DNA of 62,952 nucleotides from Promethearchaeota archaeon (GTDB taxonomy: Archaea; Asgardarchaeota; Lokiarchaeia; Sigyniarchaeales; SOKP01). The first letter of the stretch is position 1. Each line of letters begins with the position of its first letter. Made by a program: the position numbers and the translations under genes. The DNA lies in contig JAEOTR010000065.1 of the NCBI GenBank assembly GCA_016839705.1, positions 1 to 62,952 of the forward strand, given 5' to 3'. This document shows positions 51,901 through 60,584 of this stretch, piece after piece. Below the pieces are notes generated by a model. The model was given only the letters and a program-made list of their open reading frames with translations, did not search any database and was not told the origin of the DNA.

Positions 51901-53637
51901 TTACTCTTCACCTTCCTTTTTAATTCCACCATTACGTGCTACTTCAGGGTTGACTTCGATAACTTCTTGACCGGTAGTGGTATCAAATTCATTTCGAACC
52001 TTAGCAGTTATTTCTTTGGCAATTTGTTTTTCAATTTCAGGCCTGTGAATTGTGTTCATAGTGCAGAAACTAACTTCTTTAACTGTATCATCTGGCATTG
52101 CTACACCGAAGTGAACAATACACCTTTTTGTTCTTTCCAAATCCATATTATATGCGTCTTGAAAATGCATTGAGCTTAAAAGCAATGTTCCATAACTGAA
52201 AGAACTGATGCTTTCCCAATCCCCATTTATTAACACTCTGCTGAACATTTCCATGAGCTTACCAGGTTTTTTTGCATACTGCAAGACCCCTAATAGGAAT
52301 CGAGCGCGAAGCTGGGTTTTATCAAGGAAATTCAAACCATTATCTAATGTTTTCCCAAAATCCCCTAACAATCCTTCAAATATCTTTAGTGGTTTTTTCT
52401 CTTTGTCCTTGATTTTTTCCCAAAATTTATTTGCGAAATCAATAACTTTTAGGGGGTCGAAATACTCCATAATAGGCATCATCTCCTTTGTAGTGGGATC
52501 TATTGCCATATATGAAGCAAAGCCACAATCGGGATGACAGGTAAACTCAATAGGTTCAACATCAGCGAGGTATGCGATGATTCTACCTAACTCCACGATG
52601 GTTGTTAAGGGGTACCACGAGTTTTCCATGCTTATTCTTCCTCCTGTTTGTTCTTCAATCTTCTTAAGAACATCTGAATTAGTAATTCTCAATTCTTCAC
52701 GTTCTTCGAAAGCAATCCGTCCACATAAGGAAACTGGCTGAAAGGTGATTCCTCGAACTACATCTATATTATCAATTGCGTACTGTATAATATTTCCAAC
52801 CTCAATGTCAGTGACTCCTTTAGCAATTGTTGCAACTAATACAATGGAATTTAAACCAGCTTTTCGGCAATTATCAATAACTCTTTGTTTATATGGCATT
52901 AAATTCTTAATACCGCGAGTTTTTTCGTAAGTTTCATTATTGATTCCATCAAATTGGAAGTATAGTGTATCTAAGCCCATCTCCTTACATTTCTTGGTAA
53001 ATTCTAAACCGTCTTTTTTCTTTTGAAAGCCATAACCATTTGTAGCAACAATTACTTCTTTAAATCCATTGTCTTTTGCCATCTTGCAAATTTCAGGAAA
53101 ATCCTTTCGAACTGTAGGTTCACCACCCGTAAACATGATTGCAACTGCGGGGATAGGTTTACTTCTAAAGTGTTTCATTACTTTATCAATTTCCTCGAGA
53201 GTTGGCTCAACAAGATATCCAGATTGTAAGACATTAGCATAACAGAAATTACAGTTAAAATTACAGCGGTTTGTTAGATCTATTAAAGCCAATGAACAAG
53301 TTGATATATGTTGTTCACAGAGTCCACAGTTATAAGGGCATCCTCTTGGGTCGTCTCCCTGAAAATCTGGTGGATTAGTGTCACCATCTTTATCGAATTG
53401 CCATACAATATTTCCATTCTTATCTTTGATAGCGTAATGTGTCCACTTATAATATTTAGCAGAACTACTAATTAAATCTCTGAAATCTCCATGGTCTACG
53501 CATGTTTTTCTCATCCAAATTTTTTCATCTTCTTCATAAACTTCTGCACCAATTGGTTGTAAGCATTCAGGACATACACTCTTCGTTTTCCGATAATAAG
53601 GTTCATTTACATATTCTTCATCGTTTAAGTGATACAT
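51901..53637 (-). CDS. tes: Tetraether-synthase-like (Tes/MJ0619 family) radical SAM enzyme
   Basis: A 578-residue radical SAM protein. The radical SAM cluster motif is C125-x3-C129-x2-C132 (TNRCNFNCNFCYA). It is preceded by the hallmark of the MJ0619 family: an N-terminal CPEC (22-25), then GCPYNCGLCEQHISTCSLALID (split: 99-110 and 111-120), which supply ligands for extra metal centres. MJ0619 joins two archaeol chains to form GDGT tetraether lipids; the same family was earlier annotated as a pterin methyltransferase. FTGGEPT and the C-terminal domain with conserved cysteines (TCHPDCGF) are present. The gene starts at ATG with GGTGTTC upstream and is followed without a gap by a 95-residue gene. 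It indicates a capacity for membrane-spanning archaeal lipids. Confidence 0.87.
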   Translation of the reverse strand: MYHLNDEEYVNEPYYRKTKSVCPECLQPIGAEVYEEDEKIWMRKTCVDHGDFRDLISSSAKYYKWTHYAIKDKNGNIVWQFDKDGDTNPPDFQGDDPRGCPYNCGLCEQHISTCSLALIDLTNRCNFNCNFCYANVLQSGYLVEPTLEEIDKVMKHFRSKPIPAVAIMFTGGEPTVRKDFPEICKMAKDNGFKEVIVATNGYGFQKKKDGLEFTKKCKEMGLDTLYFQFDGINNETYEKTRGIKNLMPYKQRVIDNCRKAGLNSIVLVATIAKGVTDIEVGNIIQYAIDNIDVVRGITFQPVSLCGRIAFEEREELRITNSDVLKKIEEQTGGRISMENSWYPLTTIVELGRIIAYLADVEPIEFTCHPDCGFASYMAIDPTTKEMMPIMEYFDPLKVIDFANKFWEKIKDKEKKPLKIFEGLLGDFGKTLDNGLNFLDKTQLRARFLLGVLQYAKKPGKLMEMFSRVLINGDWESISSFSYGTLLLSSMHFQDAYNMDLERTKRCIVHFGVAMPDDTVKEVSFCTMNTIHRPEIEKQIAKEITAKVRNEFDTTTGQEVIEVNPEVARNGGIKKEGEE

Positions 53638-53876
53638 TTTTTTTGAACACCAAATAATTCATTATTTATTTAGACATGTGTTTATACAAAGTTAGAAGAG
53701 GTAATTTATAAAGATTTTTCTACTTTTCCGATCCTTACGAATATGATTTGTAAATAAACTGTAAAATTAAGAATACTTTAGTTCTACTCTTATAATTTGC
53801 CACTTTTAGATTTTTTAAATAGTAATTATTAAAACTAATAATAAAAAATTAAAGATTATTCCTAAAATCTTATTGA

Positions 53877-54674
53877 TCAATCCCCCTTAAAATTAGGATT
53901 CCTTTTTTCAAAAAATGCTTTCAACCCTTCTTGAAAATCTTCAGTTCCCGCAGTTTTTACAATATTTGCAGCTTCTTTATCCAAATGTGCTTCTAGATCT
54001 GTTGCATAAGATTCCTTGATAAGATTTTTAGTGTAAGAAAATGCAACAGGTGATCCCTGACTTATTTCGATAGCAAATTTTTTAACTTCTTCGATAAAAG
54101 GTACCTCAGAATTAATTAACTGATTCACAAGGTTAGATTGTAAAGCTTCTTCAGCGTTAAGAACTCTATTTAAGAATAACATTTCATTTGCGAGACTTAA
54201 ACCTACAAGTTTGGGAAGGTGCCAGGTTGAAGAAGAATCAGGAGATAAACCTATTTTTGTAAAAGCACATCCAAATGTAGCATTCTTTGCGCTAATTCTA
54301 AAATCACATGCTGTAGCATACCCTAAACCTGCTCCAAAGCATGCGCCATTAATAGCTGCAATTGAAAGAATCCGCATACTTTTCAAGATTTTAATTCCTT
54401 TATGCAACCTTCTTACTAATTCTGCCATAAAATCATCAGGTTTTTCTGCATTTCTGAATTCAACAACATCTCCCCCAGCACAAAATGCTTTTCCTCTTCC
54501 AGTTAGAATCAAGCATCTTACATTCTTATCATCTGATATAGTGTTAAGAGCAGTAATTAATTCATCCATTAATTTAATATTGAAAGCATTAAACTGATTT
54601 GGACGGTTAAGAAAAATAATCGCTAAATTATTTCTGCCATCAATCTCTAATTCAAGTGATTCAAAATTGGTCAT
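53877..54674 (-). CDS. Crotonase-family enoyl-CoA isomerase, PaaG-like
   Basis: A 265-residue crotonase-fold enzyme. The oxyanion-hole segments are GRGKAFCAGGDV and NGACFGAGLGYATACDF. Both hydratase glutamates are missing: the first site reads GYATACD, the second CAFTKIGLSPDSSSTWHLPK. The latter matches PaaG-type isomerases (epoxyphenylacetyl-CoA isomerase), which use an aspartate in the G-L-x-P-D segment. It is therefore more likely an isomerase than a hydratase, in aromatic or unsaturated acyl-CoA breakdown. It sits 24 bases downstream of the nicotinate phosphoribosyltransferase gene on the same strand, perhaps in one transcript, although the functions are unrelated. Confidence 0.85.
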   Translation of the reverse strand: MTNFESLELEIDGRNNLAIIFLNRPNQFNAFNIKLMDELITALNTISDDKNVRCLILTGRGKAFCAGGDVVEFRNAEKPDDFMAELVRRLHKGIKILKSMRILSIAAINGACFGAGLGYATACDFRISAKNATFGCAFTKIGLSPDSSSTWHLPKLVGLSLANEMLFLNRVLNAEEALQSNLVNQLINSEVPFIEEVKKFAIEISQGSPVAFSYTKNLIKESYATDLEAHLDKEAANIVKTAGTEDFQEGLKAFFEKRNPNFKGD

Positions 54675-54697
54675 AAAATTGAGAATTAATTGTTAGA

Positions 54698-56083
54698 TTA
54701 AAGTTTTTGATATTTCTTTTTTAATAAATCAGTCAAGCGTTCCAATTCTGGTGATACTTTTAATTCAAAGTTTTGAATTTGTTCTAATTTCTTATATGTT
54801 TGGGGCAATCTTTTTATGTTCTCCAAGTAGAACTGTTGTATTTCATCTATCGTAGGTAACTTGGTAATCATTTTTCCATTTCTCATGATAGGCTCTAGAA
54901 GAGCTTCGGAATTCATAGGATTAGGCTCACTCTCAAGCACTAAGATATCCTCTTTAAACTCTTCCTTCTTGTTATATACTCTAAAAACTTGTTTTACACC
55001 TGGAAAGGTAATTTTTTCCTCACTAATCTTAATTTTAGGTTCATTTTTATATTCTATTAATTTGTACACTCCAGAAATGGTGGGATCATCACTTGAAGTT
55101 GCTAATTCTGTCCCAACACCAAATGCATCAATTGGTGCTTTATTATCTACTATTTCTTTAATTTTATACTCATTTAGATCAGAACTTGCAACAATCAGAA
55201 CTTTATCGCTCCCTCCCTTATCTAAAATCCTTCTTACTTTTTTTGAGTGATCAATTAGATCCCCAGAATCGATTCTAACACCTCTTATATTATTCCCAAA
55301 TTTAACACTATTCTCAGCGCCTTTTTCTGTATCATATGTATCAATTAAAAGTATCGAATTTTCATCGTAAATATTATAATAAGTAGCAAAACTATCTTCC
55401 TCTCCTTCAAATTTTTGTACAAAACTATGAGCCATAGTGCCACTAGAGGTTATCCCTAATTCAAGATCAGCTATAACATTACTTGTGCCATTAAAACCCG
55501 CAATATAACTAGCTCTTGCAGCATAGACACCTGCAAGTGGGCTATGGGATCTTCTTGTACCAAATTCGAGAAGTACTTTATTAGGGGCAATATTTCTAAT
55601 TCTTGATGCTTTTGAAGCAACTAAGGTTTGAAAATTAATAACATTTAACAAGAATGTTTCTGCTAATTGTGCATGGATTATAGGACCTTGAATTCTCAAT
55701 ATTGGCTCATTTGGAAAAAAGAAATTCCCTTCTTTCATAGCCCACGCATCTAAGTTAAATTTGAAATTAGGCAAATATTCATTAAAGAAACTTACCTCAA
55801 TTTTTTTGAAAACAGGTTTGTTTCTGAGAAATTCGATTGTTTTCTCATTGAATCTTGCATTTAATAAGTAATAAATAGCTTGTTCTAAACCTGCAAAGAT
55901 TAAATAATTACGATTATGAGGTAGTTTTCTGATAAATAGTTCAAAAGTAGCAATATCATCTTTTTCATCTAAGTTATTTTCAAGATTGTACTGATAATAT
56001 GCAGCACTCATAGTAAGCTGGTAAAAATCCGTACTCAAAATCATATTTTTATTATCAACAAAACCAGAATTTAAATCCATCAT
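54698..56083 (-). CDS. pncB: Nicotinate phosphoribosyltransferase
   Basis: A 461-residue enzyme converting nicotinate and PRPP (with ATP) to nicotinate mononucleotide for NAD salvage. Visible family features are STDFYQLTMSAAYY near the N-terminus, FELFIRKLPHNRNYLIFAGL, LLEFGTRRSHSPLAG (substrate-phosphate region), GTSNVIADLELGI and GVRIDSGDLIDHS. The length fits bacterial/archaeal NAPRTases. Start ATG 56083 has a GGGATT site. The window also holds a nicotinamide-nucleotide adenylyltransferase (61922-62497), the next step toward NAD. Confidence 0.92.
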   Translation of the reverse strand: MMDLNSGFVDNKNMILSTDFYQLTMSAAYYQYNLENNLDEKDDIATFELFIRKLPHNRNYLIFAGLEQAIYYLLNARFNEKTIEFLRNKPVFKKIEVSFFNEYLPNFKFNLDAWAMKEGNFFFPNEPILRIQGPIIHAQLAETFLLNVINFQTLVASKASRIRNIAPNKVLLEFGTRRSHSPLAGVYAARASYIAGFNGTSNVIADLELGITSSGTMAHSFVQKFEGEEDSFATYYNIYDENSILLIDTYDTEKGAENSVKFGNNIRGVRIDSGDLIDHSKKVRRILDKGGSDKVLIVASSDLNEYKIKEIVDNKAPIDAFGVGTELATSSDDPTISGVYKLIEYKNEPKIKISEEKITFPGVKQVFRVYNKKEEFKEDILVLESEPNPMNSEALLEPIMRNGKMITKLPTIDEIQQFYLENIKRLPQTYKKLEQIQNFELKVSPELERLTDLLKKKYQKL

Positions 56084-56223
56084 CTTAATCCCAAATGAAA
56101 CTTGAAGTTATTTTATGTATTAATTTTATTCTTTCAATTATAAACCTTATTTTAGAAAATTCAAGTAATACAAAATAAAGATTTATTGATTGAATTATGA
56201 AAACAAAAGAGAAATAGATAAAA

Positions 56224-57108
56224 TCATAAATTTTTCTCGAGATGGTGATTGGTTAAATCTTTACTAACATCCCATAAACGCTTTGCAAGCCCTTCATCAT
56301 AAGATGCTTCAACAGACCGATCTTCCTTCCTATTTTTAAAGTACTTTCCACTCACACCTTCAACTTCAGATGAAGATGCTAAATAAATTGATGTTTTAGC
56401 CCCTTTCTTAGGGCTTCTCATAAATAAACCTATTAAATGGTAAAAAATTTTAACAAATTTTCTAAAATTCTTTACCATATTAGTTTTTACATATCCCGGG
56501 TGAAGACAATTAACTGTTACCCCACTTCCTTCAATTCTTCTGGCAAATTCATACGTAAAGAGAATCATAGCTAATTTTGATTGACCATATGCATTTAATT
56601 GACGATAATGTTTTTCACCATTAAGATTCTCAAAATTGATACTTTTGGCCTGTACGCTTGATGTAACATTCAATATTCTTGAAGGGCTACTTTTTTGAAG
56701 GATATCTAATAGGAAATTACATAATAAAAATGGGGCTAAATAGTTAACTGCAAAAGTACTTTCTAACCCATCTTCGGTTAAAGCACGTTTACTTAGATTA
56801 ACACCAGCGTTATTGATCAGAATGTGTAAATATTGATATTTCTCCTTAAAATCTTTAACAAGCTGCAAGATTTCTTCCTGATTCGATAAATCTGTTAGCA
56901 TTAAATCAATATTTCGGTTGTTAGACTCTTTCTTGATATCTTCTAGGGCGTCTTCACCTCGAGTTTTATTACGACACACCATTACAACTGTTGCGCCCAT
57001 TTTTGCTAAACCTATTGCTGTAGCTTTCCCAATTCCTGAGTTAGCGCCAGTTATCATACATATCTTCCCCTTCATCATCTCAGAAGTGTGATTCTTAACA
57101 ATTCCCAA
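56224..57108 (-). CDS. Short-chain dehydrogenase/reductase, retinol-dehydrogenase-like
   Basis: A 294-residue classical SDR. The cofactor loop TGANSGIG is at residues 20-27, NNAG at 99-102, Ser150/151, and the catalytic YGQSK at 174-178. An arginine in MVCRNKTRG after the second strand points to NADP(H). The overall sequence resembles animal/plant retinol dehydrogenase (RDH11-14) and WW-oxidoreductase types, acting on lipophilic alcohols or ketones. The start is TTG 57108, seven bases after a strong GGGGGG ribosome binding site. It is separated from its neighbours by more than 130 bases on each side. Confidence 0.88.
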   Translation of the reverse strand: MGIVKNHTSEMMKGKICMITGANSGIGKATAIGLAKMGATVVMVCRNKTRGEDALEDIKKESNNRNIDLMLTDLSNQEEILQLVKDFKEKYQYLHILINNAGVNLSKRALTEDGLESTFAVNYLAPFLLCNFLLDILQKSSPSRILNVTSSVQAKSINFENLNGEKHYRQLNAYGQSKLAMILFTYEFARRIEGSGVTVNCLHPGYVKTNMVKNFRKFVKIFYHLIGLFMRSPKKGAKTSIYLASSSEVEGVSGKYFKNRKEDRSVEASYDEGLAKRLWDVSKDLTNHHLEKNL

Positions 57109-57262
57109 ATAAAATCCCCCCTTACATAAGAATTTAATATCATAAGTAAAACAATGTAAGTAAATATGAGAAAGAAAAAAGATAAATAAAAGCTTGGATG
57201 GGTTCCTTACCTTTTATAAATGGCTTCTAAAATAGAATAACTAAGCTATAAACTCTAGTTTT

Positions 57263-58189
57263 TTACAATTTTTCGACTTTTCGAATATTTTTTACCATTA
57301 AACCCCAAAAATTATCTTTAATAAGCTTCCCATTTACTTTAATTTTATCCTTTAACTTTAAATTATTATCCTTTTGTAATCTATCACTCACTCTTACTTT
57401 CAGTTTTTCAGCTTTTGCAATATCATCTTCACGAAAATCACTCTTTCGTGATATCCTTGGCCCTAATTTCACATCTTCTAATGTGAGGTGATAATAAATA
57501 CTTATATTTCCTTGAAAATCTGATTGTCTTTCAATCATCTCAGAGATTTCTCCTTCATAGACGGTGATACTCTTATCAAGAAATTTCATCAATATTACAT
57601 TGTCAGAACTTTCATCAGTTAAACTTCTTTTTCCTGCACCCAATGTGCTTGAAATTTTAACGGGTTTAACAAGTTTTTCAAAATTCTCTGGTAATTTTGT
57701 AAGTGTCCAATCAGAGAGCTTAAAATATCCTTCTTTTAAGGAAACTATAAATCCGACCCAAAAATGACCACAAAACCCTAAATTTGAACCAATACGACAA
57801 TCACAATCCCTTTCTGGATCATTTATATTTTCTGGAGTAATAGACAGGTAAGATCCTATTTCCCAATTAAAACCCTTAAATTTAATCTCAACTTCATGGT
57901 TTTTAGGATTTACAATTTTTATCTCAGTAATGGTCTCTCTATCTTCCCCGTTAATTTTCTTTAGAGCTAAATTGATACCATCAGAAATAATCTCTATTTC
58001 TTTTTGTTTTAGTAAATCCTCTAATTCTTCTTCAGCGAGAGAGTCAAGAATAAACTCAACTAATTCTGATTTCTTCAACTTATAAAAACCTTTAATCCCA
58101 AAATCTCTACAAATCTGTTTTAAGCCATCAAGATTTAAGAATTGTAAGAGATGCTTCGTATATGTTTTTTCATCAAGCTGCCTTTTCAT
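57263..58189 (-). CDS. SAP-like plus SWIM zinc-finger protein
   Basis: A 308-residue protein. Residues about 11-52 (LLQFLNLDGLKQICRDFG then YKLKKSELVEFILDSL) form a helix-extended-helix of SAP/Rho-N type, often DNA- or RNA-binding. Residues 129-142 have C-x-C-x8-C-x-H (CDCRIGSNLGFCGH), a SWIM zinc finger. A C-terminal region with KVRVSDRLQKDNNLKLKDKI and KVNGKL may be an OB-like beta barrel. The combination suggests a nucleic-acid-associated protein; SWIM domains occur in recombination mediators and in Snf2-related proteins. ATG start with AAGGGC. No operon partner; both flanks are intergenic gaps. Confidence 0.7.
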   Translation of the reverse strand: MKRQLDEKTYTKHLLQFLNLDGLKQICRDFGIKGFYKLKKSELVEFILDSLAEEELEDLLKQKEIEIISDGINLALKKINGEDRETITEIKIVNPKNHEVEIKFKGFNWEIGSYLSITPENINDPERDCDCRIGSNLGFCGHFWVGFIVSLKEGYFKLSDWTLTKLPENFEKLVKPVKISSTLGAGKRSLTDESSDNVILMKFLDKSITVYEGEISEMIERQSDFQGNISIYYHLTLEDVKLGPRISRKSDFREDDIAKAEKLKVRVSDRLQKDNNLKLKDKIKVNGKLIKDNFWGLMVKNIRKVEKL

Positions 58190-58554
58190 ATTAAGCCCTT
58201 GTCTTTTTCAATTAAATTACAAAATATGTGAAGTCTCGTTATAAGAATTTAATATTCAATATTAATTTGAAATCCTAATATATAATTATATCTTTTTGAA
58301 TACTAATTATCTCGAAAAAGAGGATTGTAATCAATTACTTTACAATTTTCTTTTATTGAATTATAAGTTTAGTTGTTCACGGAGGTTTGGCTGTACTTTT
58401 TAAGAAAATTATATCTAAAATCGAGAATTCATAAGAGGTTTAATCATATGAAAATGTTTAAATACTCAACTATCTTTTTAATTAGAAACTTAATGATTTA
58501 TTAAAACGAATATTAAAATAAACGTTAAAATTCTGCTTGAGGTGAAACTGTAAA

Positions 58555-58764
58555 CTGTCAATTATAAATCCAGACTTTCTTAAACATTTTGGAGAGATCA
58601 AATTTGCTGAAGAAAATAGTATGTGTATAAATGATTTTGAGCGTGCTATCAAAAGATATTTATTTGGGAAGGAAAAAAAACATCGAGGAAGTTTTAAAGC
58701 TGGTGAAATAGATAATAAATATATTAAAGATTTTTCTCGCTCATTTAAAAGTTATTTTGAATAA
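58555..58764 (+). CDS. Small basic protein with probable CTG start, 69 residues
   Basis: A GAGGTGA site (58539-58545) is followed nine bases later by CTG and a 69-residue open frame (SIINPDFLKHFGEIK and onward). There is no in-frame ATG before codon 24; that ATG would give a 46-residue form. The product is basic, with aromatic residues throughout (FERAIKRYLFGKEKKHRG, IKDFSRSFKSYFE), and has no membrane segment. It lies in the 755-base gap between the SAP-SWIM gene and the lipase gene. The rest of that gap (58190-58538 and 58765-58944) is AT-rich and shows no other convincing gene. Confidence 0.4.
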   Translation: MSIINPDFLKHFGEIKFAEENSMCINDFERAIKRYLFGKEKKHRGSFKAGEIDNKYIKDFSRSFKSYFE

Positions 58765-58944
58765 TAAAAACCTCATATTTATTTATATCTCTTTAAACAT
58801 CTAAATTCTCAAATTGGCAGATATTAATTAAATATTTACTATATGTAGTAAATATATATCTATTTTGCAAGAAAGGATGCAAAAATTTTTTACTAACTAT
58901 TATCTTTTACTTATATCGAAATAAAAGAGATTTGATGAACTCGC

Positions 58945-59823
58945 TTGAGAAAGGGAAACAGGAAAATTTTGTTATTGATTTTTATTTTTATCTTCTCGTC
59001 GCTTTTTTTTACAGGTAATAGGGTAAGAATTGTTAAATCAGCGACACTAGATTCCCAAGATCCTATCATATTTGTCCACGGATGGACTGGGAATGAGGGG
59101 GGATTTCAAAGTATGAAACTATTCTTTTTTAATGATGGGTGGCCATTAGAAAAACTTCAATCTTTTAATTTTAATGATACTTGGGATTATTCCTCCGCGG
59201 GAAATATACTTAATGCTCAAGGTATAAAATATTGGGTTGATAATATCTTAGATTATGTCGGAGCTGAAAAAGTAGATATTATTGCCCATAGTATGGGGGG
59301 TCTTAGTAGTCGATACTATATCAAATTTTTAGATGGTTTAAATAAAGTAGATGATTTTGTATGTATGGGAAGTCCCCAGCATGGGGTATCTGGAGGTTCA
59401 CAGGTTTTTCATCCCAACAGTACATTTCTATATAGTTTAAATGAAGGTGATGAAACCTATGGCGGAATTCTAAACGATACTATAGGTTTCCGTACAGATC
59501 CTGTTGGAGGGAGAATTTACAACAGCACACACTTCCCAGGAAATGTTAACTATACATCAATCTATAGTACGGGTGATACCATCGCCATTCCAATCAATAC
59601 ATCAATACTTGATGGGGCAAATAATATAGAAGTAAGTGGAGTAACCCATGTTAATATGATTTCTGATGAAGGCGTCTATAATGTAATCAAGCAAGCTGTA
59701 TATGATGATCGGTCAAATGGGGCTGATAACAATTTAATTCCAGGATACAATTTGTTAATTTTAATCGGAATTGTTTCTATAGTATTAATCATGAAAATTA
59801 GAAGAAAAATAGGTATTAAGTAA
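58945..59823 (+). CDS. Secreted, membrane-anchored lipase (alpha/beta hydrolase)
   Basis: A 292-residue protein. An N-terminal signal peptide (KILLLIFIFIFSSLFFTG, residues 7-24) is followed by an extracellular lipase domain of the class 2 (EstA/LipA) type. It has FVHGWTGNEGG (43-53), nucleophile AHSMGG (Ser116), probable acid D211 in STGDTIAIP and His235 in GVTHVNM. A C-terminal helix (NLLILIGIVSIVLIMK, about 268-283) with a basic tail would hold it on the cell surface. Several N-x-T/S sites suggest glycosylation. Substrates would be extracellular esters or triglycerides, giving fatty acids that the acyl-CoA genes here could use. The start is TTG 58945; no good ribosome binding site is seen. 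Confidence 0.85.
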   Translation: MRKGNRKILLLIFIFIFSSLFFTGNRVRIVKSATLDSQDPIIFVHGWTGNEGGFQSMKLFFFNDGWPLEKLQSFNFNDTWDYSSAGNILNAQGIKYWVDNILDYVGAEKVDIIAHSMGGLSSRYYIKFLDGLNKVDDFVCMGSPQHGVSGGSQVFHPNSTFLYSLNEGDETYGGILNDTIGFRTDPVGGRIYNSTHFPGNVNYTSIYSTGDTIAIPINTSILDGANNIEVSGVTHVNMISDEGVYNVIKQAVYDDRSNGADNNLIPGYNLLILIGIVSIVLIMKIRRKIGIK

Positions 59824-60004
59824 TTTAATTTACCTAATTTATACTTTCTTTTATTTGAAATCCGCTATTTTAAGTGAATTATCGATTAAAATAAATAAAT
59901 TTATAAAGATCACTTATCGGTAACTACATAGTAGTCTATAAATAAAATTTATTTTTGCATAATCATTATAATAATTAGAAGTACTTGCAAAGATTTCGAA
60001 AATC

Positions 60005-60466
60005 ATGACAGAAGATGAGAATGAACTTCGTTGGACAATTAAGCTGGATTGGCTTAATATCTCATTCCTGCTTAATTTAGATAATATTAATCAGATTTCA
60101 GAAATTAAAAAGGGAAAGGCAATCCGAAGACTCACGAGAATTTACGGTTCAGAAAAACTAATGGAATTTGAACCAGAGCACTTGGAAAATCTTGTCGTAA
60201 ATGAATTAAAGGACTTAATGAAAAAAGAACTCGCTTTAAATGAGAAGAAACAAAAAGAGATGGAGCGAGATATTCGTAATAAAGTAATTCCCTTTAAACA
60301 AGGAGGAATTATTAAAATCGATCCCAGAGATCTTAAAGATTTTAAAGGAGACCCAGAAGATTTGCTTAAGCAACTCTACAAGAAATTTCTTGGAGATGAC
60401 AAAGATGACGACCGAGACAACGACAACGACAAATATAAAGAAGATAATACTGGTTACTACATTTAA
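60005..60466 (+). CDS. Charged soluble protein with an acidic low-complexity tail, unknown function
   Basis: A 153-residue protein from ATG 60005. The first part (WTIKLDWLNISFLLNLDN) is a beta-like or amphipathic region. It is followed by helices (KGKAIRRLTRIYGSEKL, LKDLMKKELALNEKKQKEME) and a predicted strand before RDLKDFKGDPEDLLKQLYKK. The C-terminus is a run of Asp, Asn and Lys (DDKDDDRDNDNDKYKED) that could bind divalent ions or act as a flexible tail. No family is recognised. It stands alone between the lipase gene and the Mre11-like gene, which is on the opposite strand. Confidence 0.6.
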   Translation: MTEDENELRWTIKLDWLNISFLLNLDNINQISEIKKGKAIRRLTRIYGSEKLMEFEPEHLENLVVNELKDLMKKELALNEKKQKEMERDIRNKVIPFKQGGIIKIDPRDLKDFKGDPEDLLKQLYKKFLGDDKDDDRDNDNDKYKEDNTGYYI

Positions 60467-60584
60467 GTTTTAAACCTGTTTAAAATCATTATCTTACAAA
60501 TCTATTTTTTGGTTTTTCTACAAGTTAGGCATCTTTCAGAAGCTAGAAATAAAAAATTTTAAATCTTCTTAAAGTTTAAGTAGA

